A stretch of 12,462 bases of DNA from Rickettsiales bacterium (GTDB lineage Bacteria; Pseudomonadota; Alphaproteobacteria; Rickettsiales; Anaplasmataceae): NCBI GenBank assembly GCA_031286185.1, contig JAITUS010000123.1:1-12462 (forward strand). Direction: 5' to 3'. Under the pieces are notes generated by a model, which saw only the letters and a list, made by a program, of their open reading frames with translations, had not been told where the DNA came from and ran no database searches. How positions within the stretch are numbered: position 1 is the stretch's first letter; each line of letters begins with the position of its first letter. Both the position numbers and the translations under genes were made by a program. Positions 1 through 12,462 of this stretch are shown here, piece by piece.

Positions 1-1
1 T

Positions 2-118
2 GTAAGTATAGAAGTGGAATTGCAAGTATCAATAGCGATGGATAAGGGATTGCGTTTTGCAATAAGAGAGGGTGGTAGAACTGTTGGTTCTGGTGTTGTT
101 TCCGAAATTTTGGAGTAG
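2..118 (+). CDS. tuf: Elongation factor Tu, C-terminal end (partial, 5' truncated by window)
   Basis: The frame beginning at base 2 encodes the last 38 residues of EF-Tu and stops at TAG 116-118. The visible text contains [18 protein letters not shown], the near-invariant end of the EF-Tu beta-barrel domain 3. EF-Tu is the cytoplasmic GTPase that delivers aminoacyl-tRNA to the ribosome. The rest of the gene lies upstream of the window. The order tuf, tRNA-Trp, secE, nusG is widespread in bacteria and supports the call. Only the C-terminus is visible, so the integrity of the GTPase domain cannot be judged, nor which tuf copy this is if there is more than one. Confidence 0.96.
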   Translation, partial: VSIEVELQVSIAMDKGLRFAIREGGRTVGSGVVSEILE

Positions 119-132
119 AAAGTTTTAGTCAT

Positions 133-205
133 AGGAGTGTAGCTCAATTGGTAGAGCGCTGGTCTCCAAAACCAGAGGTTGTAGGTTCAATTCCTATCGC
201 TCCTG
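133..205 (+). tRNA. trnW: tRNA-Trp (anticodon CCA)
   Basis: A 73-base cloverleaf can be drawn by eye. The acceptor arm AGGAGTG (133-139) pairs with CGCTCCT (198-204), with one T-G pair, and the discriminator is G205. The anticodon stem CTGGT/ACCAG closes the seven-base loop CTCCAAA, giving anticodon CCA, which reads UGG (Trp). The T arm carries GGTTCAATTCC. The 3' CCA is not encoded: the bases after G205 are CATTA, so CCA must be added after transcription. The gene starts 14 bases after the tuf stop and ends 19 bases before the secE ATG. It is therefore probably cut out of a tuf-trnW-secE transcript. Confidence 0.97.
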
Positions 206-224
206 CATTAATGTTGTGGTAGAA

Positions 225-425
225 ATGTTAAAAGGGTTAAGTGTCTTTTTGTGTGATATCAAGCAGGAAATACGAAAAATTGCCTGGGTGAAGAAGCAAG
301 AAGTGTTATCGTCTTTATTTGTTGTAGCAGTTGTTATACTGTGCTTTTCAGTTTTCTTTCATTTGATAGATTTTTCGTCTCTTTACGCAATTAAAGCTTT
401 ATTTGGAATTGTTTATGGAATATAA
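225..425 (+). CDS. secE: Preprotein translocase subunit SecE
   Basis: This encodes a 66-residue protein of the short, single-span SecE type; the E. coli protein is longer, with three spans. SecE clamps the SecY channel in the inner membrane. Residues 11-28 (DIKQEIRKIAWVKKQEVL) match the amphipathic cytoplasmic helix just before the membrane span. The usual W-P of that motif is W-V here. Residues about 29-50 form one hydrophobic transmembrane segment rich in V, L and F. I chose ATG 225; a GTG at 216 in the same frame would add three residues, and neither start has a strong Shine-Dalgarno sequence. The gene lies between tRNA-Trp and nusG, its classic position, and its last 11 bases overlap nusG. 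Confidence 0.93.
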   Translation: MLKGLSVFLCDIKQEIRKIAWVKKQEVLSSLFVVAVVILCFSVFFHLIDFSSLYAIKALFGIVYGI

Positions 426-1245
426 ATGGTACATTATTAAAGTTGATTACGGATATGATAGGCACGTACGTGAGTTGGTAAACTACACTGCTTATTTCAA
501 GGAGGTATTTATTCCTTATCAAACGGCAAATAATTCAAAATCTGACATAAGGGAGTTGTGTGAAGTGTACGTGTGTATGCATCTATGTGATGAGAGCAAG
601 GATATTCTGAATCAAACACCTGGGTTCTGCAGTGATGAGCCTGGTAATTTTGAAGTAGTCTCAGATGATGAAATGAGTTTAAAGCGTAGAGAATTCGACA
701 AATACAAATGGTATATTTTGAGAGTTGCTTCCAATTATGAAGAAAAGGTGTGTCAACACGTGTTAGAAAATTCTATGAGATTAGGAGTTAGCGATTATTT
801 TAAGGAAGTTTTTATCCCATATGAAGAGCCAAGTGAGGCGGAATTAAGGTCTAAAAAAACTGTTACACGAAGAAAATGCTTTCCTGGTTATGTTTTTTTA
901 TATGTAAATTTATGCGATGAAGTGTTAAACTTTGTTAATAATATACCAAAGTCTCTTAAAGTTTATGGGTTCTTAAAAAATGGTAATGTTCCCAAGGTAA
1001 TTTTGGATGGTGAGATTCGCTCAATGTGTAATGCACTTTATAATGCTCAAGAGACGAAAAAGTTAAGTCACGGTTATGAAAAGGGAGAAAAGGTGAAAAT
1101 TAACGATGGTCTTTTTCAAAATTTTACTGGTAAAGTAGACATGATTAACGATGAGAAAAAAATCATTAATGTAGAAGTGTCAATTCTAGGTAAGCCAACA
1201 ATAATAGAGTTAGATTTAGCTCAAGTAGAGAAAATAGAGGATTGA
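415..1245 (+). CDS. nusG: Transcription termination/antitermination factor NusG with an extra N-terminal NGN-like domain
   Basis: NusG binds the beta' clamp of elongating RNA polymerase, suppresses pausing, and links transcription to Rho or to ribosomes. From the ATG at 415 the protein is 276 residues, whereas E. coli NusG is 181. Residues 97-276 (180 residues) correspond to a complete NusG: an NGN domain (about 97-204) with the signature RKCFPGYVFLYV at 153-164, then a KOW domain (about 222-276, starting EKGEKVKINDG). Residues 3-86 are a diverged copy of the NGN domain: YKWYI and YFKEVFIPY recur exactly, and LCDE recurs at 57-60 and 166-169. Copy 1 lacks the RKxFPGY loop. An ATG at 673 (Met87) could start a standard-length 190-residue NusG. 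ATG 415 overlaps the secE end, which suggests translational coupling. A TTG at 403 is a less likely start. Confidence 0.94.
   Translation: MEYKWYIIKVDYGYDRHVRELVNYTAYFKEVFIPYQTANNSKSDIRELCEVYVCMHLCDESKDILNQTPGFCSDEPGNFEVVSDDEMSLKRREFDKYKWYILRVASNYEEKVCQHVLENSMRLGVSDYFKEVFIPYEEPSEAELRSKKTVTRRKCFPGYVFLYVNLCDEVLNFVNNIPKSLKVYGFLKNGNVPKVILDGEIRSMCNALYNAQETKKLSHGYEKGEKVKINDGLFQNFTGKVDMINDEKKIINVEVSILGKPTIIELDLAQVEKIED
421..672 (+). repeat. Degenerate duplicate of the NGN domain inside nusG (copy 1)
   Basis: This interval encodes nusG residues 3-86, which align with the functional-looking NGN domain encoded at 703-1026. Shared blocks, in order, are YKWYI (3-7 and 97-101), YFKEVFIPY (27-35 and 128-136) and LCDE (57-60 and 166-169). 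Similarity also shows at DNA level: TATTTCAAGGAGGTATTTATTCC in copy 1 matches TATTTTAAGGAAGTTTTTATCCC in copy 2 apart from four substitutions. Copy 1 is shorter between blocks by about 7 and 8 residues and lacks the RKxFPGY segment. I infer an ancient tandem duplication whose first copy has lost constraint on its loops but remains in frame with no stop. Confidence 0.8.
1237..1240 (+). promoter_or_regulatory. Ribosome binding site of rplK
   Basis: GAGG lies seven bases before the ATG at 1248 and inside the last codons of nusG. It supports the ATG at 1248 over the in-frame TTG at 1242, which would sit too close to it. Confidence 0.6.
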
Positions 1246-1247
1246 TT

Positions 1248-1688
1248 ATGAGTGTCGTGGTTGCTAAGATTAACTTATTAATGGAAGCAGGGAAGGCAGT
1301 ACCCGGGCCAAAAATTGCTTCAGTGCTTGGTCCGCGTGGTATACCCGTTCCTAAGTTCTGCGAAGATTTTAATAAAGTGACTAGCACGGCTAACGCTAGC
1401 TATAAGGTAGGCGATTTAGTAACAGTACGAATCTCCATAAAGGATGATCGCTCTCACGATTTTACTGTCAGTGGTCCGCCTGTTGCTTATTTGCTTAAGC
1501 AGGAAACTAAATTGACCAAAAGCTCCAATAATCCAGGTAAAGAATTGGTGGCGAAGTTGCCTATGTCTGCTATAATTAAGGTAGCAAGATGTAAAATGGT
1601 TGACATGAAAGTGAATAATGAGGATTCAGCAGTGAAAATGGTCATAGGCACTGCCAAATCTATGGGTATAGAAGTTATAGAAGGTTAG
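1248..1688 (+). CDS. rplK: 50S ribosomal protein L11
   Basis: This encodes a 146-residue protein; the usual length is about 142. L11 forms the GTPase-associated centre of the large subunit with the 1070 region of 23S rRNA and the L10-L12 stalk, and it contacts translation factors. The N-terminal domain (about 1-70) includes the hallmark FCEDFN at 38-43. The C-terminal rRNA-binding domain ends in [10 protein letters not shown], typical of the family. The N-terminal proline loop is unusual: where E. coli has PSPPVGPALG, this protein reads [10 protein letters not shown] (19-28). The second proline of the thiostrepton-contact pair is Lys and the following Gly-Pro is Ala-Ser. The start is two bases after the nusG stop, so coupling is likely. 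Confidence 0.96.
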   Translation: MSVVVAKINLLMEAGKAVPGPKIASVLGPRGIPVPKFCEDFNKVTSTANASYKVGDLVTVRISIKDDRSHDFTVSGPPVAYLLKQETKLTKSSNNPGKELVAKLPMSAIIKVARCKMVDMKVNNEDSAVKMVIGTAKSMGIEVIEG

Positions 1689-1692
1689 ACGC

Positions 1693-2346
1693 ATGAGTAC
1701 ATATCACGACAATCCCAAGCAATGTTTAGAAAAGATTATTGAGTCTGCTTCAGCAAAGTTTAACGAGTCAATTGATGTTGCAGTTAATTTAGATGTGGAT
1801 TCACGTAAATCTGAAGAACAGGTGCGCGGTACAGTGGTTTTGCCTAAGGGTATTGGAAAAGATATTAAAGTAGCTGTTTTTGCCCAAGATAAGCATTCAT
1901 CAGAAGCTGAAAAAGCTTGTGCTGATATTGTAGGAGGGGAGGATTTAGTTGAAGAAGTAAAAAAGGGCAGAAAACTAGATGTTGATTGGTGTATCACCAC
2001 TCCCGATTTTATAGCAAAAATTACCCCTATTGCGAAAGTATTGGGTGCCAAGGGATTGATGCCTAATCCTAAATTTGGTACCGTAACTTTTAAAGTTGCA
2101 GAAGCTGTTAAAACCATTAAATCTGGTCAAATAAAATTTAGGACAGACGAAAATGGTATTATCCACGGTAAATTAGGAAACATCAAGTTCGGTGTTGATG
2201 ATTTGCTAGAAAATTTGAAAGCCTTTCTTAAAGTCATTAGAAATAGTAAACCTGTTTCTGTTAAAGGAGTGTACTTTAAGAGTGTCTTTTTAAATTCAAC
2301 TATGGGCAAGGCTTATAAAATAAACAAAGTGGAAGATATAATTTAA
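1693..2346 (+). CDS. rplA: 50S ribosomal protein L1
   Basis: This encodes 217 residues, somewhat shorter than the usual 229-235; the missing residues are at the N-terminus, before the [14 protein letters not shown] block. L1 binds 23S rRNA helices 76-78, forms the mobile L1 stalk at the tRNA exit site, and in many bacteria represses its own operon. The family signature [16 protein letters not shown] lies at residues 117-132, and [16 protein letters not shown] matches the conserved N-terminal domain-I strand. The start ATG is four bases after the rplK stop, with AAGG at 1681-1684 as ribosome binding site. A second in-frame start further upstream is not available without overlapping rplK. Confidence 0.96.
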   Translation: MSTYHDNPKQCLEKIIESASAKFNESIDVAVNLDVDSRKSEEQVRGTVVLPKGIGKDIKVAVFAQDKHSSEAEKACADIVGGEDLVEEVKKGRKLDVDWCITTPDFIAKITPIAKVLGAKGLMPNPKFGTVTFKVAEAVKTIKSGQIKFRTDENGIIHGKLGNIKFGVDDLLENLKAFLKVIRNSKPVSVKGVYFKSVFLNSTMGKAYKINKVEDII

Positions 2347-2351
2347 GGGAG
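2345..2351 (+). promoter_or_regulatory. Ribosome binding site of rplJ (supports a GTG start)
   Basis: AAGGGAG overlaps the last two bases of the rplA stop codon and lies seven bases before GTG 2359. This good match and spacing decide for the non-ATG start of rplJ. Confidence 0.7.
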
Positions 2352-2358
2352 TAATACT

Positions 2359-2877
2359 GTGAAGCGTGAAAGTAAGGATGATTTTATACAGAACATAATG
2401 AATGTGTTTGTAAATAATGATTTCTTAATACTGGTAAATTTAAAATCTATAAATGCTAGTGATTCATTAGCCCTCAGGAATGGCCTAAAGGCTGTAGCAG
2501 GCGGGATGCTAGTAGTTAAAAATACTCTAGCCCGTTTAGCTTTGGAAAGAACTGATAGATTTCCCTATTTATCAGATAGATTTTCTGGTCCTGTTGCTAT
2601 TATATACTCTAGTGGTATAGTAGAAGCTGCAAAGCTAATAGTTGATTTCATTGATGCTAATAAAAAAAAGATGTCTATGATTTGCGCAGCTCACTTAAAT
2701 CAATTGCTTACAGTAGAGGATGTTAATAAACTGGCTAAGTTGCCTTCTCTGGATGAGTTGCGTATTAAAATTATGCGTTTAATATCTTATAATATTCCTG
2801 CTCGGTTGGCGTTATCTATTAACTCACCTTCCATGAGGCTTATAAGAGCGTTAGATTATTATAGTTCTAAAAAATAA
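2359..2877 (+). CDS. rplJ: 50S ribosomal protein L10
   Basis: This encodes 172 residues, within the usual range (about 165-175). L10 anchors two or three L7/L12 dimers to the ribosome through its C-terminal helix and binds 23S rRNA beside L11. The N-terminal rRNA-binding domain is recognisable: the KNTLARLAL block (about residues 54-62) corresponds to the conserved 'vvKNtLarrA' motif, followed by FSGPVAIIYS. The C-terminal part (about 129-172) is the helical stalk base. The start is GTG, preceded by a strong AAGGGAG. It sits 12 bases after rplA and 25 bases before rplL, as in nearly all bacteria. In E. coli the L10-L12 complex represses this leader; no such leader structure is evident here. 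Confidence 0.95.
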   Translation: MKRESKDDFIQNIMNVFVNNDFLILVNLKSINASDSLALRNGLKAVAGGMLVVKNTLARLALERTDRFPYLSDRFSGPVAIIYSSGIVEAAKLIVDFIDANKKKMSMICAAHLNQLLTVEDVNKLAKLPSLDELRIKIMRLISYNIPARLALSINSPSMRLIRALDYYSSKK

Positions 2878-2893
2878 ATTTGTTGTTAAGTAA

Positions 2894-11899
<9,006 letters not shown>

Positions 11900-11995
11900 A
11901 TGAGCTAGCGAAGAGAGGCGTTTATACTATCCCGTCCAGCGCAGAGCAGGTATCTATGCTAACCCAAGCAAGGTTTTCCTACCATGCCGTGATGG

Positions 11996-12121
11996 TCTCA
12001 TACCAAATCTCAATAGTAATAGGACAAATTAAAAAGAGCACCTTCTGCCTACAGTTGGCAGCTTTGGGGGAATTTATGATACATTTTATTTGCCTTCCCA
12101 ATAACTAGAATTGGTATGAGA
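11996..12121. repeat. 126-bp segment with inverted terminal repeats (possible MITE-like or palindromic element)
   Basis: TCTCATACCAA (11996-12006) is the exact reverse complement of TTGGTATGAGA (12111-12121). The match continues inward with one mismatch to 14 of 15 bases, then fades. The octamer TCCTACCA occurs directly on both sides (11977-11984 and 12126-12133), although it does not abut the inverted repeats. A small stem CTGCC/GGCAG (12045-12049 with 12057-12061, seven-base loop) sits inside. I see no transposase. Small non-autonomous elements with such ends are common in Wolbachia, but the identity is an inference. A chance inverted repeat or an RNA hairpin remains possible. Confidence 0.4.
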
Positions 12122-12462
12122 AAGGTCCTACCAACCTTTTGGTCCAATATTAATTCGGCTATTGATTTTGTCTTTCAGCATCCGGGGAAATCTTACTTCG
12201 GTTAGTTATAGGTCAAAACCTAGGTAGTGGCTACACTTCTTACGGAAAATCTTTAAATGATCGCCAGATATCTATCAATCAAATGTTAGGTGGTTTGGGT
12301 AAAGCTGTAGGTAAGGCTGTGATGATGGCGTATCCATTCAGGGGAGCGGTTTAAGAAACGATAGATAAGAGGCTGTGGAAAGGATTTAGCTCCTTTTGCT
12401 TCCATGTTAAGTATAACGAAATTATTCGCTCAAGGAATGTATTTCCTCGCTCCGATTGTGTA
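12080..12462 (+). pseudogene. Possible decayed coding sequence, unidentified (runs off the window)
   Basis: Forward-strand reading gives protein-like pieces in two frames. One frame is open at 12080-12205 (containing VLPTFWSNINSAIDFVFQHP). Another is open at 12166-12354 (containing LGSGYTSYGKSLNDRQISIN and then QMLGGLGKAVGKAVMMAYPF). After a TAA, that frame is open again from 12355 to the window end, and the first frame is also open from 12365 to the end (containing LAPFASMLSITKLFAQGMYF). No good start codon or ribosome binding site is present. This pattern fits a gene broken by two frameshifts and stops, but I recognise no family. Chance open stretches of this length are not excluded. Confidence 0.3.

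Larger units (their letters stand above)
11900..12462. other. Intergenic region downstream of rpoBC without an intact gene
   Basis: These 563 bases hold no reading frame I accept as a gene. A 70-codon frame from 11896 to 12108 needs a TTG start inside the last rpoBC codon and shows no recognisable domain. Bases 11900-12000 are about half G+C by hand count (51 of 101), clearly above the AT-rich genes around them. No convincing rho-independent terminator follows rpoBC: I find no GC stem with a T-run within the first 100 bases. The stretch contains the inverted-repeat segment at 11996-12121 and possible coding debris from 12080 onward, both listed separately. Confidence 0.6.

Noticed and set aside
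216..224. GTG start of secE nine bases upstream
   Set aside because: It adds only three residues and has no better ribosome binding site than the ATG at 225. It cannot be excluded.
1704..2117. A 137-codon antisense frame within rplA
   Set aside because: It lies wholly opposite a well-supported ribosomal protein gene, and its composition mirrors the sense codons. The same applies to the other antisense frames in rplK, rplL and rpoBC.
12045..12061. CTGCC/GGCAG hairpin as a rho-independent terminator for rpoBC
   Set aside because: The stem is only 5 bp and is followed by CTTTGGGGG and not a T-run on the + strand. On the - strand the T-run is several bases away and no gene points into it.

Overview
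This window is a core housekeeping segment of an AT-rich alphaproteobacterial genome. It almost certainly comes from Wolbachia (Rickettsiales, Anaplasmataceae). The strongest pointer is that rpoB and rpoC form one uninterrupted 2842-codon reading frame, a fusion known in Wolbachia, while close relatives such as Ehrlichia and Anaplasma are understood to keep the two genes separate. The gene order and the protein sequences agree with this. The assignment rests on recognition, not on a database search.

Layout, all on the + strand: the 3' end of tuf (EF-Tu, 2-118); tRNA-Trp(CCA) (133-205); secE (225-425); nusG (415-1245, overlapping secE by 11 bases); rplK (1248-1688); rplA (1693-2346); rplJ (2359-2877); rplL (2903-3304); a 66-base AT-rich spacer; and the fused rpoBC (3371-11899). 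Gaps between the ribosomal protein genes are 2 to 25 bases, so secE through rpoBC looks like one transcription unit, possibly with tuf and the tRNA upstream. It joins translation (EF-Tu, tRNA-Trp, L11, L1, L10, L7/L12), protein export (SecE), transcription elongation (NusG) and the catalytic core of RNA polymerase (beta and beta').

From 11900 to 12462 there is no intact gene that I can support. The first ~100 bases are clearly richer in G+C than the neighbouring genes. They are followed by a roughly 126-bp segment bounded by inverted repeats, and then by a stretch that reads like a broken coding sequence in two frames. I interpret this as decayed or repeat-derived intergenic DNA.

Most of the window is ordinary. 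The items most worth a second look are: (1) NusG, which carries a second, degenerate copy of its own N-terminal (NGN) domain in front of a normal-length NusG; (2) the RpoB-RpoC fusion, which is joined with essentially no linker while every catalytic and zinc-binding residue checked is intact; (3) an L11 with a non-canonical N-terminal proline loop; and (4) the small inverted-repeat element downstream of rpoBC. I see no CRISPR array, phage gene cluster or defence system.
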